The notes beneath the pieces are model-generated. The model did no database searches. It was not told the DNA's origin and saw nothing but the letters and a program-made list of their open reading frames with translations. Position numbers and translations under genes: made by a program. A stretch of DNA of 64,000 bases from Coriobacteriaceae bacterium (GTDB lineage: Bacteria > Actinomycetota > Coriobacteriia > Coriobacteriales > Coriobacteriaceae): contig CADFMD010000003.1 of the NCBI GenBank assembly GCA_902835305.1, positions 170,495 to 234,494 on the forward strand, in the 5' to 3' direction. Of the stretch, positions 7,950-15,654 are shown in pieces. Numbering within the stretch: the stretch's first letter is position 1; every line of letters begins with the position of its first letter.

Positions 7950-8390
7950 ATGTACACAATCGGACAGGTGGCGGAAATGTTCGGTTTGCCCGCTTCAACG
8001 CTGCGATATTACGACAAGCAGGGATTGTTCCCGGGGCTGGAGCGGGCATCCGGCATTCGCCGATTCAGCGATACGGAACTCGAAGCGCTTCGGGTCATCG
8101 AATGCCTAAAGAAGGCTGGAATGGAGATCAAGGACATCCGGCTGTTCATGGAATGGTGCGCAGAGGGTCCCTCAACATACCCCAAACGCAAGGCCATGTT
8201 CGAGGAGCGCAAGGCCCACATGGAGTCGGAGATCGTGAACATGAACCGCGCGCTCGACATGCTGAAGTTCAAATGCTGGTACTACGAGCAGGCAATCCAA
8301 GATGGCAACGAGGATAGAGTGAAGGCGCTGATTCCCGATAATTTGCCAGAAGAAATCAAAAATACCTACGATAACGCCCACACTCAATAA
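7950..8390 (+). CDS. MerR family transcriptional regulator
   Basis: This 146-residue regulator has an N-terminal winged helix (YTIGQVAEMFGLPASTLRYYDKQGL) followed by the RRFSDTELEALRVIECLKKAGM segment of MerR proteins, a long dimer helix, and a short C-terminal part. The only cysteines are in the middle (ECLKK, EWCAE, FKCWYYEQA) and do not form a known metal site, so a small-molecule or redox signal is as likely as a metal. It is transcribed away from the flavoprotein/cupin unit, with the operator between them. The start follows GGAGG. Confidence 0.9.
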   Translation: MYTIGQVAEMFGLPASTLRYYDKQGLFPGLERASGIRRFSDTELEALRVIECLKKAGMEIKDIRLFMEWCAEGPSTYPKRKAMFEERKAHMESEIVNMNRALDMLKFKCWYYEQAIQDGNEDRVKALIPDNLPEEIKNTYDNAHTQ

Positions 8391-8452
8391 TGCCGCCCGA
8401 TGCTCAAGGGGCTTTGGCAAGGAGTCGTTTTAGGCAGATATGCAAAAAGATA

Positions 8453-8482
8453 GCCTCCGAACCAGAGGGTCCGGAGGCTTTT
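8453..8482 (+). terminator. Intrinsic terminator after merR
   Basis: GCCTCCG and CGGAGGC form a stem with a 12-nt loop followed by TTTTATT. It lies 60 bp after the MerR stop. The same stem sequence occurs after the sirtuin operon at 3303. Confidence 0.7.
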
Positions 8483-9097
8483 ATTCCCGTTATTTCGCTG
8501 GTGGCTTTACTCTATGGCGGCGCCGAAACAGCATCAGGCGGTACTCGACGGTATCAAAACGCGAGTTCAAAAGCCAGTTCCCGCTATTCCCGCTCAGTGA
8601 CTAATCCAGGCCGAGTGTTGTCGATGCGTGTCGCGTCGTACCGCCTAAGGGCCAATTCGTGCGCAATTTGGGCGAATCAGGCCCTTAATTCGCGATTTTG
8701 TGAATGACTCAATTGATTCGCAAAACCGCAGGTCGCCTTTTTAATCACTCCCTAGTTTCCGCCGGGGTTCGTAGCGGGTGGCGTGAAAAGGGGTGATTCA
8801 AAGGGTCGGAGAGATGTCTATAGCGCAATCTTCTGGTATTGGCGCAGTGAGGGACTTCTCACCTCCATCAGTCCAAATCGTCAAGCTCCGAAAGACGTCG
8901 AGCTAGAGAAAAGGACCTATTTCCCGTCATGGATTGGGTTTACCTGCATGACTAGAGCCCTGGTGTAATTGGCTGGATCACCGTTCCGGGAACCGGTATC
9001 GACCTACCTGTCCGCCAAGCTCCTTCTTCAGCTCCAGCTTAGTATCTGACTCACACCGTTATAAGCAAAACCGAAGAGATGCGTCTTGGCCAAGAAA
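8483..9097. other. Gene-poor stretch, no supported gene
   Basis: I see no convincing gene here. Short frames at 8390-8707 and 8783-8968 lack ribosome sites and recognisable protein character. An imperfect inverted repeat pairs GCGATTTTGTGAAT (8692-8705) with ATTCGCAAAACCGC (8716-8729). The stretch may be a remnant of lost genes between two acquired modules. Confidence 0.5.
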
Positions 9098-9154
9098 TAA
9101 GGTTAGCCTTATCTTACTGCATGATTCGTGTGTTATAGTTAGATTGCTCTAACT
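9098..9154. promoter_or_regulatory. Iron-box-like site plus a second palindrome
   Basis: TAAGGTTAGCCTTATCTTA (9098-9116) matches 15 of 19 positions of the DtxR/IdeR consensus as I remember it. A second perfect inverted repeat, AGTTAGA-TTGC-TCTAACT, is at 9137-9154. Both lie just upstream of the first methyltransferase start at 9173. Metal-dependent repression is inferred. Confidence 0.5.
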
Positions 9155-9172
9155 GTTTGGGGGGCGATAGCC

Positions 9173-9802
9173 ATGCACGAACGCAAGGGCTTCTGGGACA
9201 AGAATGCCAGTCGGTACGACCGTTTCATGCGAAACGACCGGGCGGCGTATGAGAAGATGTATGGGCTGATCCGGCCGGTAGTGAAAGCAAAAACCGTGCT
9301 GGAGGTTGCCACCGGCACGGGGCTTATCGCAAAGAGCATCGTAAATGCGGCGGCGCACATCGAGGCTACGGACGCCTCTGCAAAGATGATCCTTGAAGCA
9401 AAGCGGGACAATCAATCCGCAAAGCTGCACTTTTCCGTACAAGATATGTTCCGCCTGCCCTATGCACAGAAGTCCTTCGAAGTGGTGATTGTGTCCAACG
9501 CGCTTCACATAGTGCCGCATCCGGAAAAGGCCCTGCAAGAAATCAGGCGGGTGTTGAAGGACGACGGCGTGCTCATCGCTCCAACCTTCACCCACGCGGG
9601 GAACTCGGTTTCCGGCAAGGCAAAAGCCTTTTTCATGAGTATGGCGGGATTCCCCCTCCACAGCAGGTGGACAAGCGAGGAATACCTGCGTTTCCTGCGT
9701 CAAAACGGCTGGGCGGTGCAGAAAAGCTCGGTGCTGAAGGCCTCGTTCCCGTTGACCTATGCGGAATGCACGAAATCGGAGGGGCCAGATGTCGTTCTTT
9801 GA
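9173..9802 (+). CDS. Class I SAM-dependent methyltransferase
   Basis: This 209-residue methyltransferase has motif I LEVATGTGLIAKSI near residue 43, an acidic motif II (EATDASAKM) and the post-motif region VIVSNALHIVPHPEKALQEIRRVLKDDGVLIAPT, typical of the UbiE/Methyltransf_11 group. The substrate is unknown. It is the first of three methyltransferase genes in a row and overlaps the next by 14 nt, so they are surely one operon. The start follows GGGGGGCG. The iron-box-like site upstream hints at a role in metal or metallophore chemistry, but no biosynthetic synthetase is nearby. Confidence 0.8.
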   Translation: MHERKGFWDKNASRYDRFMRNDRAAYEKMYGLIRPVVKAKTVLEVATGTGLIAKSIVNAAAHIEATDASAKMILEAKRDNQSAKLHFSVQDMFRLPYAQKSFEVVIVSNALHIVPHPEKALQEIRRVLKDDGVLIAPTFTHAGNSVSGKAKAFFMSMAGFPLHSRWTSEEYLRFLRQNGWAVQKSSVLKASFPLTYAECTKSEGPDVVL

Positions 9803-10394
9803 AAACACCCGCAAGCCCGTGGGCCTCGGCGGAAAACTTATGGTTGCCATGATGAATCTGGGCCACAGCCCTGTGGCGCGGTGGGGACTTCAGTTTCTAC
9901 GACTTGCGCCAAACGCCAAGGTGCTGGATTGCGGCTGCGGCGGCGGGGCGAACATAAAACGGCTGCTGAAAAAATGCCCGCATGGCGTCGTCAAGGGCAT
10001 CGACTATTCGCCCGTCAGTGTGGAGAAGGCTAGAAAGCTCAACCGAACTGCAATTCAGGAGGGGCGTTGCGCCGTTCTGCAAGGCAGTGTGGCGGATATG
10101 GCGTTTGAGGATAGCTACTTCGATGCTGCCACGGCCTTTGAGACCGTCTATTTTTGGCCTGATTTGCCCCGATGCTTCCGTGAGGTCTGGCGGACGCTGA
10201 AGCCAGGCGGGAAAATTCTTATCTGCAACGAGAGCAATGGCGATACAGACAGGGACGAGAGGTGGACGCAGATCATCGGCGGCATGACCATCTACAAGGA
10301 CATTGAATTAAAGGCGTGTTTGGAGCAGGCGGGTTTTCACGAGGTGCAGATACGCAAAAAGAAAAAGTGGCTCTGCGTCACGGCGCGGAAGTAA
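9789..10394 (+). CDS. Class I SAM-dependent methyltransferase
   Basis: This 201-residue methyltransferase has motif I VLDCGCGGGANIKRLL, then GIDYSPVSVEKA, and AATAFETVYFWPDLPRCFREVWRTLKPGGKILI. The ATG at 9789 (MSFFENTRKP) has GGAGGGG upstream. The open frame extends further back, but that part lies inside the previous gene. It is the second gene of the methyltransferase operon. The substrate cannot be read from the sequence. It differs from the first in its N-terminal helix (MNLGHSPVARWGLQFLRL), which may cap the active site. Confidence 0.8.
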   Translation: MSFFENTRKPVGLGGKLMVAMMNLGHSPVARWGLQFLRLAPNAKVLDCGCGGGANIKRLLKKCPHGVVKGIDYSPVSVEKARKLNRTAIQEGRCAVLQGSVADMAFEDSYFDAATAFETVYFWPDLPRCFREVWRTLKPGGKILICNESNGDTDRDERWTQIIGGMTIYKDIELKACLEQAGFHEVQIRKKKKWLCVTARK

Positions 10395-10432
10395 GGGCAT
10401 CAAGCACGGGCGTTTTTGCATCCATCCTGCAC

Positions 10433-10498
10433 ATGGCGATAGGCATGACGGTCATAGCGGCTATGCTGGCGGCAATTATGACAGTTTTTATTCACTGA
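10433..10498 (+). CDS. Possible very small membrane peptide
   Basis: Between the second and third methyltransferase genes a short frame encodes about 21 residues, MAIGMTVIAAMLAAIMTVFI plus a final His, which would form one membrane helix. The same frame is open back to 10316, but that part overlaps the upstream gene. No clear ribosome site precedes the ATG. It could be a real micropeptide, the remnant of a lost membrane gene, or chance. Confidence 0.25.
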   Translation: MAIGMTVIAAMLAAIMTVFIH

Positions 10499-10509
10499 GG
10501 AAGAAACCT

Positions 10510-11340
10510 ATGAAATATAAAATTGAGAAAAACACCGTGCAGGAGACGCTGATCCTCCCGCTGTATTCCCGGAAGCTGTGTACGGAGCTGTACCCGAACC
10601 TTTACAGGGATGAAACAGCGGTTCGCCTGCTCGACCAGATCGGCTACGACTTTTCAGAGGCAGAGAAAAACTCCCGCAGCCTGATGCAGCGCTTTGGTGC
10701 GCTGGAGGTGGCCACACGGCAAAGTGATCTTGCTTTCGAGGTGCGGGATTACCTGAAAGACCACCCCAATGCGGCGGTGGTCAATCTGGGCTGCGGGCTG
10801 GACAACACCGGCAGAACCTGCGACAACGGTAGATGCAAGATCTACAATCTGGACTTCCCGGATGTGATTGCCTTGCGGCAGCAGCTGCTGCCCGCCGGGG
10901 ATCGAGAACAAAATATCCCCTGCGACCTGAAAGACACCGCATGGTTTGGCAAAATCGATGCCTCCGGCGGGGCGGTGTTCTTTGCCTCCGGAGTGTTCTA
11001 TTACTTTCTGACCCAGCAGGTCCGGGAACTGGTGCGGGGGATGGCGGACGCTTTCCCCGGCGGTGTGCTGGTCTTTGATGCTGCCAATCGGACGGCAGTA
11101 AAGATGATCGCAAAAACATGGCTTAAGACTGCAAAAATCAAGGATGTGGGGGCATATTTTGCGGTTTCGGATGCCGCCAAGGAAATCGGCACGTGGAACA
11201 GCCGTCTGCAGGTCACAAGTCGCGGCTATATGCTGGGTTACAACGATTTGAGAGACCCTTCTGTCAGCGGCTTTTTCCGGTTTCTCGCAAGGGTCGGTGA
11301 CAACGGGATGAAAATGCAAATCGTGAAAATAAGATTTTGA
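10510..11340 (+). CDS. Class I SAM methyltransferase, leucine carboxyl methyltransferase-like
   Basis: This 276-residue protein resembles the leucine carboxyl methyltransferase / O-methyltransferase group (LCMT, PF04072 type). It shows SRSLMQRFGALEVATRQSDLA, then AAVVNLGCGLDNTGRTC as the SAM loop, NLDFPDVIALRQQLLP and VFFASGVFYYFLTQQVRELV. Such enzymes often methylate small metabolites. A GAGGAAG ribosome site precedes the ATG. It is the last gene of the three-methyltransferase operon and is followed by a strong hairpin at 11427. Confidence 0.8.
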   Translation: MKYKIEKNTVQETLILPLYSRKLCTELYPNLYRDETAVRLLDQIGYDFSEAEKNSRSLMQRFGALEVATRQSDLAFEVRDYLKDHPNAAVVNLGCGLDNTGRTCDNGRCKIYNLDFPDVIALRQQLLPAGDREQNIPCDLKDTAWFGKIDASGGAVFFASGVFYYFLTQQVRELVRGMADAFPGGVLVFDAANRTAVKMIAKTWLKTAKIKDVGAYFAVSDAAKEIGTWNSRLQVTSRGYMLGYNDLRDPSVSGFFRFLARVGDNGMKMQIVKIRF

Positions 11341-11426
11341 GAGGCAAAAACGAAGCGCATTCACTTTGACGTTGAAGAAGACGGATTTTACGGCGCATAT
11401 TGGGCGTGCAAGGGCACGCATACAGC

Positions 11427-11460
11427 AGCGGGCACGGATTCGATTGAAACCGTGCCCGCT
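11427..11460. terminator. Strong hairpin after methyltransferase operon
   Basis: AGCGGGCACGG and CCGTGCCCGCT form an 11-bp perfect stem around a 12-nt loop. No T-run follows. It is the likely end of the methyltransferase transcript and lies 36 bp before the left direct repeat of the island. Confidence 0.55.
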
Positions 11461-11496
11461 ATCTGATACTATATTATTATATCGAACGTCTGTTCT

Positions 11497-11600
11497 ATTC
11501 CAACTCAATAGTTAAAAACTATCTCCGGTTTGTTCCAGTTTGCCGCAGTTCGCACCAGTTTGTCCCATTTACACCCAGTCTCAAAATCGCCGTGAATCCA
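11497..11600. repeat. Left direct repeat flanking the KAP/DUF262 island
   Basis: About 104 bp match 15201-15293 with scattered differences. The repeat starts with a small palindrome (ATAGTT-AAA-AACTAT), then has five imperfect 10-bp units at 11528-11577 (GTTTGTTCCA, GTTTGCCGCA, GTTCGCACCA, GTTTGTCCCA, TTTACACCCA), then GTCTCAAAATCGCCGTGAATCCA. The right copy has one unit fewer. The interval to the DUF262 stop (11601-11752) holds no gene. Confidence 0.75.
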
Positions 11601-11752
11601 TGGGGCCAAATCTGGGTCACGGATTTCGGGGCGGGGCAGGGTGTTTTAGCGGGTCAAGGTGGGTCACGGCAAACTGCGATAGCAGCTAATGATCACATGG
11701 ACATTGCATGTCAGAGGAGGCAGGGTAGAGAAGCCTCTACAGGCCCCAGCAG

Positions 11753-13819
11753 CTACGATGGATCCCCGACCTTCGACTTGTACAGCTCGATCAGAAGCTC
11801 TGAGCAGTCAATGCCCGCTGCCTCAAAAACGATCTTCAGCGTTTCGATTTTCACATAAGTCGAGCTTCCGGGATTGAAGTAGATTCCCTCACCGACTTTG
11901 AAGCAATAGTCGCTTTCTTTCCATGAGAAATACCTTCCCGGGAAGTCCGAGCCCTCAGGGACGAACTTATGGAAGACGACTGGATCAAGCTCGTAAACCA
12001 TGGAAAGCACGCCGCAGATCATGTCAACCCAGGTCTTCGCCGTGAAGCGAGATCCCATGAAGCTGTATGCGGCGATCTGCCTGCCGGTGAACGAGAAATC
12101 ATCGTCGAGGGCATGCTCCTCGTAGGCGTCGTTGCCCCACTCGAAGTCGGACTCGATGGATGGCCAAAGCTCAAGGAACTTCCTCTTCATGAGCTCGTTG
12201 CGAGCCTTCAGCTGCTCCTCGCCCCAGGCCTCCTGCTGGCAGACGAAGCCGTTGATCCTGAAGCCAGACTGCTTGAAGCCGTTCTCCATGTCCCGCTTCT
12301 CGGCAAAGCGCCTGTTGCTGTATTTGGAGTTGTATGCGGTAAGCGTCAGATTCGCCATGCTGTTCAGCCACCTTGCGTGAATTGCGGCGAACTCAACGCC
12401 CAAATCCTGCTGCCAGCTTGTCGAAAGCGTCTGGGGCATGATGTGCTCAATGCTGAAAGACTCATCGCGAAGGTTGTCGACGACGTTGACCCTTTCGAGG
12501 CTGTCTCCGTTTTCAAGACGATCGAAGAGGTAGTACTTGTAGCTCGCGATCCTGTAGAAGTCCCTCTCTTCGAACGCTTGAATGAACTCGGCGTCGTCGG
12601 GGAAGTGGCCGCTGCCCTCCTTGGAGAGGAGAACTTTGTTCAACACGTCAGGATATGAACCGCCGTCTTTGACGCCTCTCAAAACCTCGCTGTGCAGAGT
12701 CTCGAAGACCTTGTTGAGCGCATTTGTGGGAACCTTGCAGACCCAGCGCCTGAAAAGGTAGGTCTCGACGGATTTGAGCGCCTCGATCACCTGCTGGTCG
12801 CTGATTCCTCCACAGCGCCTGTATTCGAATAGATTAAGCGTGAACGGGTTCATGACGCTCATGTCCAGCAGAATAAGTCGTCTCAAAACCGCATCAAGCC
12901 GATGGTTTCCAGAATCGGCGTCGTTAATCGCCTTGTAATGCTTTGAGTACTTAAGAAGTTCCTCAAGCAGGACTTTCGTATCGAATGCCTCCGCTTTTAC
13001 ATAGTCCTTGAACACGGAATAGACCTTCTTGATTGCGGGGGTCTTCCTGCGGACGGCAGCAAGCCAATCACGAGCAAAGGAGCTTACGTCGTAGCCGGTA
13101 TTCTTCTCGATCTCGTTCCAGTACTGCTCGTAATACTCTTCCTGCATTTGGGCATCCAGACCCATGAGGATAAAGTTGCGGATCTTGTCGCCCTCGTTCA
13201 GGTCGAGGCCTGTCGAGTTGAGGCTCTCGAAGATTCGCTGGGCGTCATCCTCCTTGTCAAGCTTGATGTCGATGATCATCAGGCGCTCGATGGCATCGCG
13301 CAGCTGATCGGCCGTCAGCCTTGTCTTGTCGATACGGCCGCAGAAATAGATGTAATTCTGGGTTACGTTGGAGTCCTGGATGAACTTCTCTGCGTCAGCG
13401 GAGTAAAGCGCCTCAAAGGCAGCCTGGTCGTCCTTGATGAGCTTCAGCTTCAGCTTTCGCTCGGACTTATGCCATTTGTCGATGAGGTATTCCTCGTTGA
13501 TCATGTCGGCCAGATTGTCGTCTTCGGAGGCGATGGCGCCTTCCCTGAGCTTGCTCACAAGCGCAAGGAGAAGGAGGTAAGACGTGGTGATCCTTTGCTG
13601 GCCATCGATGACGATGCGTGTGTCGGGGCCATCTGCTTTGGAGACGATGCTTCCAAAGAAATGACTCTCCACGCCTTCTGAAATGACATCCTCGAGGTCG
13701 TCGAACAATTGCTTGCAGTTTTCGATCTTCCAGTCGTAGTTGCGCTGATAGACGGGGATAACAAATCGAGTTTTCGTGCCTTCGAGCAAGTTAAGAAGGT
13801 ATCGTTCTTCGCCTTTCAT
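11753..13819 (-). CDS. DUF262/DUF1524 (GmrSD-like) putative defence nuclease
   Basis: This 688-residue protein has a DUF262 N-terminus with IPVYQRNYDW (21-30), DGQQR (72-76), which is the ParB-like NTP-binding/hydrolysis motif of GmrS, and FESLNSTGLDL plus DKIRNF (197-216). A DUF1524 HNH-type region follows, with IEHIMPQ (457-463) and NLTLTAYNSKYSNRRFAEKR beginning at 490. A further 120-residue C-terminal domain (from about 565) is unfamiliar to me. Known relatives are GmrSD type IV restriction enzymes and SspE, which attack modified phage DNA. It lies 9 bp downstream of the KAP NTPase gene with ribosome site GGAGT, so the two are one operon. Confidence 0.8.
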   Translation of the reverse strand: MKGEERYLLNLLEGTKTRFVIPVYQRNYDWKIENCKQLFDDLEDVISEGVESHFFGSIVSKADGPDTRIVIDGQQRITTSYLLLLALVSKLREGAIASEDDNLADMINEEYLIDKWHKSERKLKLKLIKDDQAAFEALYSADAEKFIQDSNVTQNYIYFCGRIDKTRLTADQLRDAIERLMIIDIKLDKEDDAQRIFESLNSTGLDLNEGDKIRNFILMGLDAQMQEEYYEQYWNEIEKNTGYDVSSFARDWLAAVRRKTPAIKKVYSVFKDYVKAEAFDTKVLLEELLKYSKHYKAINDADSGNHRLDAVLRRLILLDMSVMNPFTLNLFEYRRCGGISDQQVIEALKSVETYLFRRWVCKVPTNALNKVFETLHSEVLRGVKDGGSYPDVLNKVLLSKEGSGHFPDDAEFIQAFEERDFYRIASYKYYLFDRLENGDSLERVNVVDNLRDESFSIEHIMPQTLSTSWQQDLGVEFAAIHARWLNSMANLTLTAYNSKYSNRRFAEKRDMENGFKQSGFRINGFVCQQEAWGEEQLKARNELMKRKFLELWPSIESDFEWGNDAYEEHALDDDFSFTGRQIAAYSFMGSRFTAKTWVDMICGVLSMVYELDPVVFHKFVPEGSDFPGRYFSWKESDYCFKVGEGIYFNPGSSTYVKIETLKIVFEAAGIDCSELLIELYKSKVGDPS

Positions 13820-13828
13820 CTGTTACTC

Positions 13829-15187
13829 CTAGATAATCTTTGCTAAACGCGGGAGCGAGTCAAATCCCCAGCTTCTTCCAATAAGAACTTGATAGGAATG
13901 CTGGTATTTAGAATTGTTTCTGTCTTTGCACCAAATCATGTAGACCAAGGTCTCGAGGAGCTCGTGCCTTGCACCTACCTTGTCTTCGTCGGAAGGGGTC
14001 TTTCCCTCCTCGAACTTTATGTACGACCCCCATGTTGCATCCATAAACTCCATCGCCGCTTCGCTCTTAGAGAATGCATGATAAAGAGGCTCAATTTCAA
14101 ATTTCTGAACCACAGAGGCAAACGCGTCGGCGTCAAATACTTTCAAGGCGAGCATAGTCGGGACCAGGCCGGCATCGGCAAACGCTCGAACCCGGTCGTC
14201 TACAAATCCATCGCGGCTTTCCAATACTAAAGGGCGAACTCTGAAAAGCTCAGTCAGATACCTGTTGGCGTCCCTCATCGTCATTCCGTATGCCTCTGCA
14301 AGCTCATACGCAATTACGTCAAAGCGGTTGGAGGTTTTTATGAAGCCGTTCGCTTCTAGCTGCTTAAAGCTATCGACCTTTCTTAGAGGGATGGTTAGAT
14401 CGTAGAAACGCGACAAATAACGTCGGCCGTCAAAACCTTGCCCATACATGCCTTCAACAACATGTGATAGTTGATTGGCGTTGACCGAATACACGATGAC
14501 TACTCGATCATCTGTAAACAGATTCTTCAACTGCTCGAGCACCTTCATTGCAAAAGAAGGACGGCAACGATCGAGCTCATCGACAATGAGAAGCAATGTG
14601 TTGGCTTTTTCAGGGAGAGCTACATCTACCAGGTTTGAAACAGAGGACCTTAGCGTTTCTCTGTCACGATAAGCCTGGATTAAATCTCTGCCCGAAAAAG
14701 CGTCTCTTAAAGAGCTGGCTCCGCCATGTCCAAAGACCCCCAATATGGCGTCGAGTGTTCCGGCAATCTTTTCGCCAGCTTCGGTGTCACTGCGAAAAGA
14801 GGCGCATGCATCGCCTTGGAGGGCTATAGATGCTGCAATCGAAGGCAGCGGATCATCCCAATGGTCATTTTCCCAGGCGTTGTAGTATACGGGCAAGAAG
14901 CTGTTCAGCTCCATATAGGGTGCAAGCTCGCGATTGTTGTCAAGCAATCCGTCGAGGTCTCCGTGAGACTCAAGAAAAGGATTAACCTCTTCAAGGATGC
15001 AGGCCACCTGTCTAACGAAGAATGTCTTCCCGCTTCCCCAATCAGCGTCGACGAACAGGGAAAACCCGCCTTCGATGGATTTGAGTATCCCGGCAAACTC
15101 GGCGAGATCTCCATTCCTCCCGAGGGCGTCGTTGTGCAGCAGCTTAACAAGGATGTCGCGTGTAGGTGCTGAATCGATTCTTCGCAT
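13829..15187 (-). CDS. KAP family P-loop NTPase
   Basis: This 452-residue protein has Walker A GSGKT at 51-55 (DADWGSGKTFF), the KAP feature YYNAWENDHWDDPL at 101-114, Walker B LLLIVDELDRCRP at 198-210 and a sensor-like VIVYSVNANQLSHVVEG. No membrane helices are obvious between the Walker motifs, unlike animal KAP proteins. KAP NTPases occur in phage-exclusion proteins such as PifA. The ATG at 15187 is preferred; a TTG at 15211 is possible and would begin inside the right repeat. Its direct coupling to a DUF262/DUF1524 protein suggests an NTPase that gates a nuclease. Confidence 0.8.
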   Translation of the reverse strand: MRRIDSAPTRDILVKLLHNDALGRNGDLAEFAGILKSIEGGFSLFVDADWGSGKTFFVRQVACILEEVNPFLESHGDLDGLLDNNRELAPYMELNSFLPVYYNAWENDHWDDPLPSIAASIALQGDACASFRSDTEAGEKIAGTLDAILGVFGHGGASSLRDAFSGRDLIQAYRDRETLRSSVSNLVDVALPEKANTLLLIVDELDRCRPSFAMKVLEQLKNLFTDDRVVIVYSVNANQLSHVVEGMYGQGFDGRRYLSRFYDLTIPLRKVDSFKQLEANGFIKTSNRFDVIAYELAEAYGMTMRDANRYLTELFRVRPLVLESRDGFVDDRVRAFADAGLVPTMLALKVFDADAFASVVQKFEIEPLYHAFSKSEAAMEFMDATWGSYIKFEEGKTPSDEDKVGARHELLETLVYMIWCKDRNNSKYQHSYQVLIGRSWGFDSLPRLAKII

Positions 15188-15200
15188 GTTACTTACTCTA

Positions 15201-15293
15201 ATCCCACTCAATAGTTAGAAACTATCTCCAGTTCGTTCCAGTTTGCCTCAGTTTGTCCCACTTGCATCCAGTCTCAAAATTGCCGCGAATCCA
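15201..15293. repeat. Right direct repeat flanking the KAP/DUF262 island
   Basis: This is the counterpart of 11497-11600, with the palindrome ATAGTT-AGA-AACTAT and four aligned 10-bp units (GTTCGTTCCA, GTTTGCCTCA, GTTTGTCCCA, CTTGCATCCA) at 15231-15270. The repeat forms the last 24 or so codons of the dinJ-like gene. The left copy still encodes a similar peptide (FETGCKWDKL) in the same orientation. Confidence 0.75.
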
Positions 15294-15443
15294 GACCTCG
15301 AAGGGTGTCCTCTGCTCCCTCACGGCCTGCTTGAGGAACATGTTGATCGCCTGGGTGGTGCTGATGCCGAGCTTCGAGAAGAGCTTCGCAGCGTCGTCCC
15401 TCGTCTGCCTCTCCATGCGTACGGTGACGTTAACTGTCTCCAT
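15222..15443 (-). CDS. RelB/DinJ family antitoxin without toxin
   Basis: This 73-residue protein has the ribbon-helix-helix start METVNVTVRMERQTRDDAAKLF, then SKLGISTTQAINMFLKQAVREQRTPFEV, typical of DinJ antitoxins. An AAGGAGG ribosome site fixes the ATG at 15443. In DinJ operons a YafQ/RelE toxin follows directly. Here the space is occupied by the KAP/DUF262 island and no toxin frame is visible. The last residues (RGNFETGCKWDKLRQTGTNW) are encoded by the flanking direct repeat and do not look like a normal DinJ tail. It may be an orphan DNA-binding antitoxin. Confidence 0.8.
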   Translation of the reverse strand: METVNVTVRMERQTRDDAAKLFSKLGISTTQAINMFLKQAVREQRTPFEVWIRGNFETGCKWDKLRQTGTNWR

Positions 15444-15581
15444 GCGGACCTCCTTGCCTCGTGTGTGCGCAATACGGCGATTGCACGCGCGGCAGGCGGT
15501 ATGTTCCTGGAATCCGTCATGGTGTGGCGGATATCCGTCACGTGGCGACTGGAATATGCCGTGACCCGCTCCCATATACAA

Positions 15582-15620
15582 AGATAGCACCCATGATGCA
15601 GTGCGCCATGGGTGCTATCT
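15582..15620. terminator. Terminator between guaA and dinJ
   Basis: AGATAGCACCCAT and ATGGGTGCTATCT form a perfect 13-bp stem around a 13-nt loop. On the minus strand it is followed by TTTG, so it ends guaA. It also lies upstream of dinJ. Confidence 0.7.
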
Positions 15621-15654
15621 AGGTTTTCATGCACGTAAATTGCACATATTTTAA

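Noticed and set aside
8390..8968. Two short open frames after merR
   Set aside because: Neither has a ribosome site or a protein-like composition, and the first contains the merR terminator.
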